Source of the DNA: Clonostachys chloroleuca
Lineage: Eukaryota; Ascomycota; Sordariomycetes; Hypocreales; Bionectriaceae
Direction: 5' to 3'
Assembly: GCA_037952775.1 (NCBI GenBank)
Contig: JBANAY010000003.1
Span: forward strand, 10,974,001-11,038,000
DNA length: 64,000 nt
Numbering within the stretch: the first letter of the stretch is position 1; the number at the start of each line of letters is the position of its first letter. Position numbers and translations under genes: made by a program. Below are positions 11,421 to 24,699 of the stretch, one piece after another. The notes under the pieces were generated by a model, which was given only the letters and a program-made list of their open reading frames with translations, did not search any database and was not told the origin of the DNA.

Positions 11421-13759
11421 GTTACCTCCTGTAGGTGCAGATGGTCACTGGGCCATAGGCGTTGTTTCCTCTTCCCGCCCAGAGGATTAGGCTCCCAAGC
11501 ACGGGCCTGAACAGCGAGAAATAGCACATGGAGAGCACCTGACACCGATCCTGGTACCCCCAAGACCAAGCTAAAGCACCTGCAGAGCTCCTGGCAGCTA
11601 CCCAACTGCAACCCCTTTCCCGTGAGGCTTCGACGAAAACAGGCTAGTGGTTGACCGCTAGCATGATGATGTGATGCAATAGCTCGAACTGGAACCAACA
11701 GAATTTCAGACGGACAATGGATGGCTTGTTGCAGGCTAAGCTGATTTGCATTGTACCCCGATGTGGCGGTTCAGGCCCCACGATAAAGGGAGCTCGCTCG
11801 TTTGAGCTTGAGCATGGAAGCACGCACCCAACAAGCGCGCGTCGATCATACGTACATACATAGCATACAACCGCTTGGCCGCCTCCGATCTGGCCCTCTT
11901 TGCGTTAACATGACAGACAGGGCCCTCGCCCCACCTGCCATGATCGCCAAACACGTCGGTATGCAGAGAGGAGACTCCAGAGCCCATCTCCAACTCTGGA
12001 GCCTGATCTCAATAGCTCCGGAATCCCCACCACCACATCGCCCTTGGCGGCCGTAAGCTCTCAGCTGCTGCGTCCTCGCCTCTCTCACAAACGACCTCTC
12101 CCTTCTCAACACGCAAGCACACATGGAGTGAGCTGTGTGGAGGACTAAGGCAAAGGCAGCAGGGGAGTGCACCAGCGGGGAGGTGCAGTAGCGTCAATTA
12201 ACGCGCACTAAACCACGTCCCAGGCCATGGGCTTTTCATACGTTAGGGATGACACAAGAACCTATTCACGGCTAGGCCGGCCAGGAATGAGTCGCAGGGG
12301 GGACATCATCTAATCTCTACCTTCTCGCGAGATCCCTCACGCTCACGAGGGAGAGAATGAACACCAATACGAGGCCGCGGTACCTTGGGCTTGGCTGGTA
12401 AGTTCTGACTGTAAGCCAGTAGCCGCAGGTGCTACGAGCCGTTCCGTTAGTTTAGTAGGTACATTACATGCTTGACTCTTTCTTTTCTTTTGTTTCCCTC
12501 ATTACCCGTAGCGCGCGCAATGCTACACTTGGCCGTGTGACCAAGGCTTTTCGAATTTAAGGTTTGATGATGGCTAGCTGCTGTGATAAGATGAATGAGC
12601 GAGTAAATGGGTGAATGGAGGGAATGAATTGACGAGGGCGTGTGCATGGTCGACGAAAGTGAAACCCAGCTGCCAGGAAGGCATGTCACTCACTCATGCA
12701 CAAACCAAAGGCCTCATCTCCTCCTCCCAACCCTTTCCGCGGTGCCGCTCCGCTACAGGAGCGGACAGTCGTCTGGACGATTCCGACAAGCACGGCAGAC
12801 TATAGGCGATGGATGGTGGTATAGGGCACTCGTGCATGCTTCTTCCGCACCCACACCCTCCCATCGTCGTCCCCCCTCTTACGCATGGGATTCTAGTTGG
12901 CCGGCCCATTTCCGCATTACGAATGGACGAATGCATATGCCCTTGAGATGGTGAGTTACCCGTTCAGGCAAAAGCCACAAGACGAAACGGGCTCCTCGGA
13001 CGCCCATGGCCCCCAACCGCAACGCGCAGTGATGGTGTGCAATGTGCAGCATATGTTGGCCCCAGCCCCCGGGCGGTGAACGGACATGGGCGTCACTGCT
13101 GTCTGTCTCTCTCTGCAACCCAGGCTCTCCCGTAACATAAGCTGCTTCCCAAAATTCATGAGATTCTGCTCATTCGGGCAGCCAGTATGTCAGAGATTAT
13201 CTTTTACCAGGGAGGGAGAGTGGGGGATGTGTGGGATTGTTGTTCGATCATCTGTTATCTTCGTACGTGCATGCTTGCTTCCTGAGGGCAGATATGCCCC
13301 GGATGAGCAACGTGGGGGTGTGATTCGACGATGATTTGCCAGCGTCATGGGCGCGCACGCCCGGCTCGCACACCATACCACCACCCGCACACGTATATTG
13401 GAAACGAAGAGCACGCACGCACTGCTCCCGCCAGGGGAAGAGTGGAGAAAATTTGGCGCGATAAGGAAAAAGCCAAAATTGCTGGCAGCACGCGGGGGCG
13501 GCAGTGACTAACAACCATCGGGAAAGAAATATGTCCTCTCACTCTCTCTGCCCAGATAAACGGCAGTGGTATGATGTGAGACGCCCCAGCCGTGTGTGAG
13601 ATAGCTGCGGGTGGGGTGTGATTGTCGGGGAATATTTCTGCACAGTCATAGAAAAGATAAACGGTCGGGAAAAAGCTCATGTGAGGAATTTGGTGATTTT
13701 TGATTTGTCTCTGAAGAAGTGGTTATTCTAAGTGTGTCGTATGGCTCCGTTGCCTCGCG

Positions 13760-13774
13760 CCCCCCCCCCCCCCC
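13760..13774 (+). repeat. Homopolymer C15
   Basis: Fifteen consecutive C in non-coding DNA. Confidence 0.9.
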
Positions 13775-14498
13775 AATGTCCTGCAGTAATAATCGAATTT
13801 GCCTTTTCTAGTTCAAAACAATGATGATGCGGGAAGTTGAAGTCCAGCCCAGTGCTTCCTTTCCGTCCCATGCCGTGTTGTGCTATTTCCTCCCAAAAAA
13901 AAATGAATACGTAAAAATCAAAAAAGAAAACCCAACCTATTCCATGCAAAAGCTTTCCTTTAGACCAGACTAAACACCGGCCCATGACCATCCAAATAGA
14001 AGCAGATAAAAAGAAAATAGGTAAAGAGCAAAACAGTGATGCCCGGGATTATTACTTTTCTCGCCTTGCTCAAATGGGGAAACCCAACTAGAGCAAGGCG
14101 AAAAAAGAAAGAAATATACAAGTTGTTTTGTTTGAAAGGAGCTCACTTATGCCGGTTGGCTGGAGCTATTTGTTGATTTTCCCTGGTTCGCCTTTTGTAT
14201 GCTGTTTACACCGGTGGAGGTGTGTTGAAAAATCCAATATTATGACGAAGCTCGCTGAGCTTGTCATTGTCGCTGATGCTATTTAACTCCATAATGTTGC
14301 CAAGCTGAGAGAAGACTGGAAATGGAAAACAGAAAAATAATCAGATATGAAAGAAACAATTGTGTCGGTAGGCAGTGCGGGCGCCGACGCTGGTTCGATC
14401 CGGTATTGTTGCAACCGATTGTTGTTTGTTGTTAAGGTTACAGGTGGGGGGAGGGCTGTAAAGATGGAACGGTCCGTTCGAGAGATTGGAAGAGGCGC

Positions 14499-14952
14499 TC
14501 ATCGGGCGTAAACGTCCTGGGAGAATGAGGGGACTCGAGGCGAGGCGGGACGCTTGATCATCTTGGCCCAGGGGTGCTGGGAAGGCTGTTGTCGTTCTCG
14601 GCATGCAGCTAGAAATCATGTCAGTGAGTCTGTCGTTCACACACCTCCAGGTGCTCTGGTGAGCTCCGGGGATCGGAAGTGCATACCACAAATATCATCG
14701 CCCCTAGAAAGAAATGTTAGACTTTGCTCGTGTAGATATGATATATATCGGCTGTAAGCAACTTACCAGTACTGCTTGCTCACAATCTTGGGTGTGCATC
14801 GTTGCTGAGTCTCGATGTACTTGGGGCACCATGACTCTACCAGGTGGTAGTGATGCTGGCAGCTCAACTCCTTCTACAGAGGGATTGCCATGTTAGTCAT
14901 TGTGCCTTTGGGTGAAAAAAACATGGAGACCCACATAAATGTAGTTGCACAT
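14499..14952 (-). CDS. Small Cys/His-rich conserved-type protein, four exons
   Basis: Rebuilt from splice sites; every exon is too small to stand out as an ORF. Exons on the minus strand: 14952-14935 (ATG, 6 codons), 14873-14767, 14703-14687 (17 nt) and 14608-14499 (stop TGA). Donors are GTGGGT, GTAAGT and GTATGC; acceptors are TGTAG, TCTAG and TCTAG; phases agree and give 83 residues. The start MCNYIY is followed by CQHHYHLVESWCPKY and ends of the pattern ICAACRE, so Cys and His are spaced as in small zinc-binding folds (C2, C11, H13, H14, H16, C22, C32, C47, C50). It resembles short cytosolic Cys-rich proteins common in Pezizomycotina annotations, whose role is unknown. No signal peptide. 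It stands alone in a gene-poor region. A longer minus-strand ORF at 14341-14691 overlaps exon 4 in another frame and is judged spurious. Confidence 0.72.
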
Positions 14953-15138
14953 GCTGGATGATGTTGTTCTGCTGATGTTTGGAGTGTAATATATGGAGAT
15001 TGTCGTTGTAGGTGAGCCCAAGGGCTTTGGGCTTGACAGTCTGGGACGAGACAAGCAATGGGGAGGGAGAGAGAAGGTCGTTGATGTATGGTTGAGCGTA
15101 TGGTTGTAAACAGTTCGTCGGCTTGGCCAGAACAGAGG

Positions 15139-15171
15139 TTAGAGCTTGAGGTCGGTTGTTTGCTTGTTCAT
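15139..15171 (-). promoter_or_regulatory. Possible 10-codon upstream ORF
   Basis: In the presumed 5' leader of the 83-residue gene, an ATG at 15171 opens a 10-residue frame ending at a TAA at 15139, about 190 nt before the main ATG. It matters only if transcription starts near the AT-rich TATA-like element at 15208-15216. Confidence 0.35.
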
Positions 15172-15207
15172 CTAGACGGCTGTGTGTGGGTTGGTGGGAG
15201 GTGCCTC

Positions 15208-15216
15208 TATATTTAA
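15208..15216 (-). promoter_or_regulatory. TATA-like element for the 83-residue gene
   Basis: TTAAATATA on the minus strand, about 260 bp upstream of the ATG at 14952 and the only clear TATA-like motif there. Confidence 0.35.
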
Positions 15217-15679
15217 GAATTTGGCTACGACGGCAGAGAACGGTCCAGTCTAGCAGCGGGACCCCAGCACCCAGCATCCCATGACAAAGGTTTCATGCCG
15301 AGACCAGACTTCTTTGGCTGGAATATACGTACTGTACATCTATGACCCTGGAACGAGTCAACCATTGTCGGACCCAGAGAATTCCCAGCGGGCCAGCCGG
15401 GCCCAGGGGGGACCGAAGGGGGGCAGCGAAATACACTCGGTACAGTACAATACGCATGGGAAATGGCTCTGGGAGGGGGTGGAGGGTCTTTGCCGGGTGT
15501 GCTGGGGGTGTCTCGCGCGGTTTGGTCTGAACGTCGCCAGTGAAGGGGAGGGGGTGGTGGGCGTGTAGGGAGCCCACTAGCCTGTGAGGGTGTGTGAGGG
15601 CCTCTGGACAGGGCTGGGGTTGTGTGCTATGGGGAATGACGGGCTTGACTTGAACCTTGATGGTTGGGCGCACTGACGG

Positions 15680-15750
15680 CCCAGTGTTGCGGTGCGCTGC
15701 GCTGCGGTCTGGTTCGGTGCGCTGTGCTGTGCTGTGCTCTGCTGAGTGGC
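15680..15750. repeat. Degenerate GCTGT/GCTGC low-complexity patch
   Basis: Imperfect repeats of gctgc, gctgt and gctct with G-rich interruptions. They generate a 230-codon minus-strand ORF rich in Arg and Thr that I do not accept as a gene. Confidence 0.6.
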
Positions 15751-15999
15751 CCATGCTACGCTGCAAGAGAGTGCCAGTGCCTCTGGTTGTGCGTTGTGCT
15801 GAGTTTAGGTGCCAGGGTAGCACTGTTAACTGAATAAGTTCAAGTTGGTTCCATCGTCCAGGTACAGTCTTACGTGCGCTGTGCTGTATCGTGCCCGCAA
15901 GTGCAGAGCCCAGCTGCACCTGCCAATGCACGCAGCCATCCACTGCCTCCCGCAGTGACAAACCTCCATGCCCTTTGCAACTCACCTACTTCTCCATCC

Positions 16000-16040
16000 A
16001 TCCCATCCTGCAATCCATCCATCCATTCCACACATGCCTC
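16000..16040 (+). repeat. CCAT microsatellite-like stretch
   Basis: Imperfect tandem ccat units on the plus strand in non-coding DNA. Confidence 0.6.
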
Positions 16041-19000
16041 TACTATAGTTTGTACGCGCTGGCGCCGCCGCCTTCTCTGTTCTGCACCCATGGGTCCCTA
16101 CCACTTTTTCCATCGGTACGCTATTCGGACCTGCCCACCCTCTCGGCTTGGAGGCTCCAACTCTCCGCAAGAACAGCCTCCTCTATCAGGCCCAGATACG
16201 TAGTCTTTCTTAGCAATCAATGACGGAACTTCCCTTGCAATAGTCGATACATGTCCCATTCTACACACCTGCCTATGTAGAATGTGCGACTACCGGTCCC
16301 TACCGCCATAACGACTTCCCATGGGCGGGGTCTTGCCACGAGGTGTTTGTACCCCGGCCTGACAGGGCGATGCTTGTCTCGATTCTCACACCGACGACAG
16401 TGCGCACGAAAATTCCAGGCAGTGCCACTGCAAGTCGGTCGGCTCAACCGACGAAAATAACAGATTCCCCCCAGCCTACGTTCCTTTACGTACCTAGGAC
16501 GAGATGGATGGATGGTCAAGCAAATGGCTCTGAATCATTTTCCAAGTCTTAGTACTATACACTAGTCGCCAGGCACCGCCCGCACCAGCACTGCGCCTGA
16601 TTCCCCGACTCTTTATTAGGCCTGAACAAGAGGTGGGCTCGTTGGGCAGCGTCGTTCGTAAGCCAGACAATGGACCCTCCGAGCTCGGTGGCTGCTGCTG
16701 GACCGTTAGACTATGTCCATGAGCACAGCTTCGGTACTGCTAATGCAGAGACGGACGAGCACGCCAAATTTTCATTCTGCACTAGAATGTGAGAGTTGAC
16801 CCCTGGCTCGGATGGTTGCTGGCTGGCCACAGGAAATTTCCGAGGCCGCCTAGCATGGTACCCTTCTAATGACGGGGACAGAAAATTTATTTTTATCCAG
16901 TCCAGCCAGCCTGTGGAAGCCAAAAAGATTTGAATTGGAAATGAGGTCCTCATCAAACTACGTTAGACAAGACGCTACGCCACAGATCCCCCCGCCTCAC
17001 CTGCTCCGTCTGGCCAGGCATTGGTTTGAGCCTTGCCAAATGATGCTCATTAGCGGTCGCGACCCCCAGGGTTCAGGCGGGCAGGCCAGTCATGGAAGCC
17101 TTGTCCGAAGCTTCCATGAACCGACCTGCTGGTCCTCAATACCACGTGGAGCAAGTCGTCTGCAGAGATACTCATTCCTCCATCCAGCCCCGATGCTTGA
17201 TTTTGGCTCCTTTCAATCTCCTCCAGGCTCGCCTAGCTAAAACCCTTACCCTGAACCCCTGTTTGACAGAATGTCACATCCCTCAAGGAATCGGTCGGCA
17301 AAGAAGGGGTGGTGAATGAATGTCCTACATAATTCACGTGCTGCATCCACCTTGCGTGGCTAGTCGCAAGCCTGCGAATCTCTTACACATAGTCAAACCA
17401 CGGCGATGCAATGAAGATGGTATCCGGCTTCCACAGATGTAAACACACTGACGCAGCATGCCCAAACAAGGAAATTCGGTCCTCATAGGGCCCTGTCCGG
17501 CAATGCCAAACGCCTCAATTGGAGAATCCTAGCCACCCCTCCCAGCCCCAAAAAAAGAGAAATAAGGCCGGCCTTAGTCCAAACGGGCAAAGAATTTTTG
17601 TTCCATTTGTGCCCCGGTAGTAACTCCTCACCAGGAACTTCTCAACGGTCCAAGACGCCCACATAAGACAAACTGCGGTGACGGACAGTACCAGGGCGAG
17701 TCAGTGCTAATGGGTCCCGGCCGCTACGGGACACGTGCCGTGCCATGATAGTTGAAGTTGGCCAGGAACTAAGGAAGGCGTGGGCAGCCATCAGACGTGA
17801 AGGGCACGCACAAAGCCACCTAGATGCAAAACTCACCGTAACAGGCCAGCCAGGGCTACCGACCCGGACAAGATATCCTACTTGAGCATTAGGAAGACTG
17901 CGGTTTGTAGTCATATGCTTTTTCGGCCCTCGGAGCCTCAGATGGACCTGCGCGTGATGCCCATCCAAGCAACATTCAGCTTCCTAACACGGGCCGTTTC
18001 GACCAACGAGACAGGATGAACAATCGCTCATCTCCACACCACCACCAAGACCACCACCACCAGGCGGTTGAGTTCATTTAGTACGTGTGGATTCCGTGCT
18101 TCAAGTCACAACACCAAGGATTGCGGTGCAGACACAGAGGCCCAGTGCGCTCGTCTCAGTGGTTAATGCAGTGTGCTTCATGCAGTGCTCGGCGTTTGTG
18201 TTTTTAATAGGACGGTCCAAGCTGTCACCTGGCTGATGGTCTGTGGACTCTGACCCTGCAGAATATAAGCATTACAGAGATATAACATGAGAATGTCGCA
18301 TGAAGGTAGGCGCTATGATGCAGTACGTGCCCAGACAACAGGACATGGGTGAGTGGATGGGTGGTCATAAACCCCTGTGACGCACAAGACTGACGCCATT
18401 CGGTTGCACTCGATTACAGAAGAGCCACGCTTATCCGGCCTCGTGAGGCAGAGAGACTGGACTGGCGGAGAGATGAAGGTGCGAGAGCGAGAGAAAGACT
18501 GGCCGGGCGCATGTACATTCCACCGAGAGCCTGCTGGTGTGTGAGAGAATGATGAGAGAGGGAGACGAAAAAAGAGGACCTGATTCATCGACAAATTAAA
18601 GCACTCATTGCCAATAATTATCTGACCTCCATGTTGATCGCGTGTCCGGCCATATCAGCAGCGAGGTCAGAGTACCATCAACTCGCAGCACGGGTCATCC
18701 ATCTGGGCGCCGCACATATTCCGCTTCTCCCAAGCAATGGAGATAAGCGACCGCCTCTTGGTTTTACTTTCTCGACGATGCGGTGGAAGGTGTGTCTGCA
18801 CTAAATGAGCCTATCTTTGGGACGCTTAGGTCTGATCCACACACACGTGGGTTAAATTGCCGGCCGTCTCAGTCTAAAACGAGACGGTCTGGTGAGTTCG
18901 TATGCACGCACGCACCTAAGGGGCCTCTTTTGCATAAGCTTCAGAATGCTTCATCCGTATTGATTCGACATGCAACACAAAGCGGAGCAGACAGACGTTG

Positions 19001-20394
19001 ACCGCCTCACTAGTGAAATTTTCATTTCGCGTCCTCGAGCACATGGCAGTCAGCCCTTGATGGTTGGAAACGTTGTTTCTGACCCCTATCGCAGCCTCCG
19101 TTGTGTTCAAGCCTTCGATGGCCTTATTTGCTGTTACGTGTTAGTTGGCAGGCTCCCGCCTATCGCATCGATCTATATCTCCAAACCTACATTAGTAAGT
19201 GCTCATCATCTGGCGCCCCAGCTGCCTATCTGGCCAACAGCAATAATATCAGCATTTCATAATACGAATTTCCCTCTCAGCCATCATCCCTCAGGGTATT
19301 TTTGGCGAACCACGTGCGAATGTGTCTCTTTGGCCGCTAAGTGCCGCTGTCAGCAGAGCGGCCAGCGACCAACATGCTTCCTCTCCCGCGCTCCCGCATT
19401 CCAAATGCAGAAACCGGTCAGAATGCGAGTGCAAGGGTCCCGGGACTTGGGATTGGGTGACAGGACGGGGGATGGCTAGGGGTTGGGAGAGATACGAGAC
19501 AGACGGTCACTGGAGCATCAATAATTGGTTTGACACCGACACAATCGCCATCTTCAGCTTGGGAGATGCCTGTTTCGGTGTGCCTTGGCTGTTGTTTGAC
19601 CAGGGCTGGTCCTTCTGGTCTGCTTCTGTCAGCCTTCTGGACTATGCTCTATCCATCAGCGTCCCCACAACTGATAATGTTTTGGGCTGCCTCACAAGGC
19701 TACGTGGTGCTGGATCTTTCGTTTATCCCATTACGAAACAAATCTCCTTCTATCCTCATATCAGCCATATCTTCCGTATCATCGAAGCGGCCATCTCCTA
19801 TCAGGGCACTCACCCCCGTGATAAGAGCTGCCGCTGCCATCATTCAACCCGGCCAAATTTGACCCTGTTTCTATATGTAACACAAATGTAATGGGTGTAG
19901 TCATTGATGTGCGCCCCCCGCATCTCGCTTACGTCTCTCACATACGTACGTATGCATGCACGCACATGCCTACCTTGGAGAGCTATATGTTTCCGGGATT
20001 GTCGATATCACGCATGGACAATCAAACCGTCTGCGATCTGCACCGGAAATAGGCTTATGTAGCAGAATGTATTCAGGCCGCCTAGGCGCTATGTACTGTG
20101 CACGGTTGTATCACGATCGCATATCGCCATCTACACATCCATATAACACAAACACGAGTGGTGGACCTGCCCTAAACTCGCCTAAATGGCGAGAAGGGCG
20201 GGACCGACCGATGGCAGATAGATTTGGGGGCTGCTCGTATACCGCTCTACTGCTGTATGTGTTAAGGCAGATGTTCCAACGCGCGCGCTTAAGGAGAAGG
20301 GATGACCCAAGGGCGGTGCATGCTCGAATGCCTCAATGGTCAAGTGAAATGCTCGATGTTCAAGGAAGATCCCCATGGATGCCCACCTTGCTCA

Positions 20395-20445
20395 TGCACG
20401 TGTGCATGCATACATACAATGATACGCACATACATACATACGTGA
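20395..20445 (+). repeat. CATA microsatellite-like stretch
   Basis: Two blocks of catacata-type units separated by a short interruption. A related purine-pyrimidine alternating patch (acgtacgtatgcatgc) lies at about 19.94 kb. Confidence 0.6.
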
Positions 20446-23400
20446 CATTCCGTGCGTTCAGAACAAGGGCCCTCGTCTTGTGCAACAGTAAATGCTTGAC
20501 TGCCTTCCTCCCCTCCCCTCTCCCCCGAGCCTTGGGCGACGAAGGGGAAGATGGCCCGACCCAGGTCACGCCCAGGCTGTGTCAAGTATCAAAGAGGGGC
20601 TGCTAGAGACATGGGGCATGGACCTGGGGGACAGCAGCCGGTACTGAGGCCTGTCCTGCCTCGGAGAGGGGCCGAGACAGGGCATTCTTTCTGTTGACAT
20701 GCGCAGGCGAAGGTCTGAACCTTCTGCAGAGGGAAATTCTTCCATCGGTCGCAGTCGCTCACCCGAGGTTAACGCCCTGACACCTGCCCTGGTTGTCATT
20801 CGGCGGCGCGCGGCCCGTCGCCAGTCCAACACCTTCTACATTGTTATTTTAATCCCAGCACAAGCTTAAACAAGGAGCCCGGTCAGGCGGAAAGACGGAG
20901 AGTGAAATGGAAGCAAAGGAGGAAGAGAGGGACTTGAGCCCGGGGGAGCGGCCATGGTCTCTTTGCACGCATGCACAAGAGCCCACCTGTACCACCGCCC
21001 GGAGCTGTGCCAGGTGATTGATTGGCATCACGGGGCTGTCACGGGACAGACGCCAGCAAGCGATCAATTAGAGCGAAATTGCTCAGACGGGCCAAGATGT
21101 CATCGCGGGCTGCTGCCAAACTCCGTCTCGGCCATGTTACATACTCTCTTGTATCCATACTTGACGTGATCCATTCCCAAGGCAGCAGCAAAACAGCACT
21201 TGATTCCCCATTACGCCTAGTGTCAACGACCATGGGCGCTGAAGCCGGGTACAGTAGGTTACATGGCTCAGTACCAATCAATCCCAATGCCGTCGCCATG
21301 GGATCGCCAATGGCTGGCGAGGGTTGCGCTTGATTCATGGATCGACAGGGCATGCAGGGGTGGGCTGCCCGCTGATGATGTCTCGTACCAAGCAACCGGA
21401 TCCAATCATGCTGCAGCTAAGACACTCCCTGAGACGGACGGCAGAAGGGGAGTGCGTGAGGCTGGTACTGGGGATGGAGCCAAGAGACGAAGAGCCTTTT
21501 CCCCACTGCTGGTGCGGTACACAAAGAAGCCAGACTCAAGACTGCGCCCTCCCTCACGTACCGCTCAGCCTTGAGCCTCTTGCTTTTACTGTTTTGTTCA
21601 TCTGGCCCGAGATTGAATTCTGAGACCTCTTGTTCCAGGTCGGCCTCATCACCCCTGCAGTGGCTGGAGATGCTTGCTGTTGCCACGGGCTTCGTCGATG
21701 CCCAGTGCTCAGAAGCCCGCCTCGCTTCTGCGTACTGGGTCGGTCCCTGATGGGCGTATGGATATGGCTTGTTCTGCCTCCGCCGGAGATGGCTTTGACG
21801 TGAGAGCCCGGTTGTATTCGCCACTGGTGGCCCGGCGGCCTGGTTCAGCCAGGAACCAGGGCCTCACATGGAAGTCTAGCCGGCCTTGGCTCTTGAAGAA
21901 ACAATGGCCACCTGACTGTCTCCTCTCATTCCAACACTATTCCCTTCACGGACTTGGGAGGGATTGGGGGGGTTCGGGTCCAGCTGAACACTTCCGCGTG
22001 TGCCTACCCTGAAGTCCTCCACTCGAATCGCAACTCAATGTCACCGCTTTATGGCTGCGGGACGTGTGTCTGTCATGCTGGCACACGACAATTCAACACC
22101 AGAACAGGTTTCACGCTTCGGCTCTTACTGTGTATGGTGAGGAGGCCAATCCCGTCACCCCACCTGGAGCGGGAGTGGTCGACAGAAATCAGCGGAACTA
22201 TGGTAACCGCCGAGGCACAGCATCAAGCTATGTACCGGATGTGGGCGGAACCAGGACGGAATTTAATGGACTGCCGGAGGCGGGTAGCTGAAGCACCGAG
22301 CCCCCGCCGTCTTCTTTCTTCTTCCTTTTTTGCTTTTTCTTGCTGGCTTTGGGGAACTTCATTTTCCTATTTGCTCTTACTGTACTGGAGGCACCCTGTG
22401 GCTGATCTTCTTACGGGATAGTGCGGTGTTCATCATGCATTAGATTGCGCCAAAATGCCTGCACCTGCATTCTCCAGCTGCCTGAGAGGGTGCGAGTGGA
22501 AGAGAAGACGCGATGATTGAGACAAGCATGTCTGCCTCCGAGCTAATGACCCTCCATCATCACAGCGGCCACGGACCTATACGACACTTTTCATGGCTGA
22601 ACTTGGAATGAGACAAGACTGCCGACCAATGGTCTGGCCTTGCAAGCCGCGATTTTCACCGTGAGACATTCCAGCGTCCGTAATGTCTATCTCCACGCCT
22701 CGTTCATCCCGTTGCCGCGCTGCGGGACGTTCCGTCCCGGTTTCCAATATTTCAAGAGTAAGACGGAGGCACAGCGTGACGTCGAGATGCGTATGATATC
22801 TCATGATGACAAATTACGAAGAGCAAATTCGAGTTTACATATACGCGCTGCAGCAGGTTTCAAAAGACCCTCCATCAGGAATATGCCGCGTACCAGGAAT
22901 ATACCGCGCAAGCAGAGGCGGCGCGTTTATGCTATACCGCTTGTGAAAAGACCCGGCAGGGAGCATCTTGCCGGTTTCACGCCGCATCATCAACTCCGAT
23001 TCAGTTGAGCTGTGACGCACGACCTGGATGTTGCGCTTGGCCGCAGTGTGGCGACGATATCTCGTCCAGGCGTCATCCCTGGAATCAGGCTCAACCGAGT
23101 TGACGAACGTCCCGTATTGTCGATCCATCTGATTATGCTCGTCCCTATCCGTGGGCCTGTGAGATTTCAAGCTTTGCCACATGCAGCCAAGGAGATCTGC
23201 GTCGTATGCCGCAGACTTGCCAGCGAGCCTAGTCTAAGCATTGAATAGGAAGGAGCAAAAAGGCGAACACCCTGCGTGCTGGGCTTGGTTTGACCTCACC
23301 ATGCTCATATTTTCTTTTTCTGAGAGTACCTTTTTAGGAGTATGGCCGCGCTGGTCGTGGCTACCCTGAAACATCGCCATATCATTAATTACCAGCAGGA

Positions 23401-24687
23401 ACTAGATTCTCACACGCCCTTTTCCCCTCTAGCTACGATCCATGACTTCAGGGCGCGCAGATCAGGCGGGTGGCGGGTTGCTTGATGAGGAGGAGTTTGC
23501 GAAACCCGACGCCATCAACGAAACCTATTGCGGCAAACCGAGCGACTGTGCCAGCGGATCGGGCAAGCCACCGCCCATATAGGGCAGTCGGACGTCGGCG
23601 TTAAGATGAGAAGATTGATAGTAGCAGGTGCTCGTAACAAACATCAGATAGGCGCCGCTCCACTTGTTCCCTCGTGGCTTCTCTTTTCCTCTGGCTAACC
23701 ACATGCTACGCCCGGGTCTGTACTAAGGGGTATGGGTCGGATCTAGGTAGGGCAGGCCATGGAAATAGATCTCAAGGAAATGGAGGGGGGTTTTCTCTAG
23801 TGATTGTGAAACCTCGAGATTGCGGAAGCAAGGAAGACGAGCCCTCATATCATTTAGTGTGCGTGGCCGAAGATTACTCCACGCCCCCTCTTCGCACGTG
23901 GGAGCCCTTCTCCAAGTCTATAGAGGCCGCGGCTAAATTTTAAGGTGTTGTTTAGGTAAGTTGGGGAAGAACTTGTTACGCAGCTGGTTGCGCTTATTGA
24001 AGATACCCATATGGATATGTAAGACTTTAGCCCTTGATCGAATACCCAAAATGCAAGGAGTTGAGGCTTCCCAACGCATCATTGCTACGAGGAGAATTGC
24101 AGGAATACCTTTGTTCGGTACTCATCGAATAATAGGTACAGGAGCAGTAATGCGTATCCGATTTGGTGGCACATCTAATTTAGATAGTTGGTATGTAGGC
24201 AAACAGGTATAGAGCATTATGTGGGGTTGGTGGTTTGCTCACACCCTCCAGAGGGCTCAGCTTCTCACGAATATGGACGCGGTAATTGCCATGAGCCTTT
24301 GTCTTACCACAAGAATCCTGATATTTCGGCGGCTTTACGCTTCTTCTGGCTGGTGCCGGCTCAGGCATTGCGCCAGTTTGGTGTTCAAGAAAAGCAAAAG
24401 GCACACACCAGCCCATCGCTTAGCTGCATATCATGGCGGGCTAGACGACCCTGGCTGTGACATGCCTGGCATTGGACACCATCACTTAGTGCCACCCAGT
24501 GTGTGTCCGGTATGCCACCTGCTTGGCTGATTCGGAGTCCGGAGATGAGACCACATGAGTCAGCGGGATCGAACTTCTGCCGCGCGTGTATGTACTGTGT
24601 ACGTGCATCATCACGGGAGGAGGGCCAAACCAGCATGAACGATTTACTAGGGGCCTGGCCCAAGCTAGAGGAGCTAAATCAGGAAGA

Positions 24688-24699
24688 GGGGGGGGGGGG
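24688..24699 (+). repeat. Homopolymer G12
   Basis: Twelve consecutive G in non-coding DNA. Confidence 0.9.

Larger units (their letters stand above)
7467..14498. other. Gene-poor region
   Basis: Seven kilobases without a supportable gene. Open frames here are short, overlap on both strands, start mostly at non-ATG codons and lack convincing exon-intron structure. The stretch includes a G17 run, a C15 run and a low-complexity GT-rich patch near 11.33-11.42 kb. I see no terminal inverted repeats or transposase signature. Confidence 0.6.

Noticed and set aside
11231..11698. 155-codon minus-strand ORF with His/Thr/Gln-rich tail
   Set aside because: A product of the GT-rich simple repeat near 11.35 kb, with no coding signature outside it.
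14341..14691. 116-codon minus-strand ORF
   Set aside because: It overlaps the last exon of the 83-residue gene in a different frame and reads through the intron; its composition is Ser/Pro/Arg-rich and it has no ATG context of its own.
15293..15985. 230-codon minus-strand ORF
   Set aside because: Driven by the GCTGT-type low-complexity patch; Arg/Thr/His-rich, no splice or promoter support.
19956..20606. 216-codon plus-strand ORF
   Set aside because: Mixed random composition crossing a CATA microsatellite and overlapped by ORFs on the other strand.
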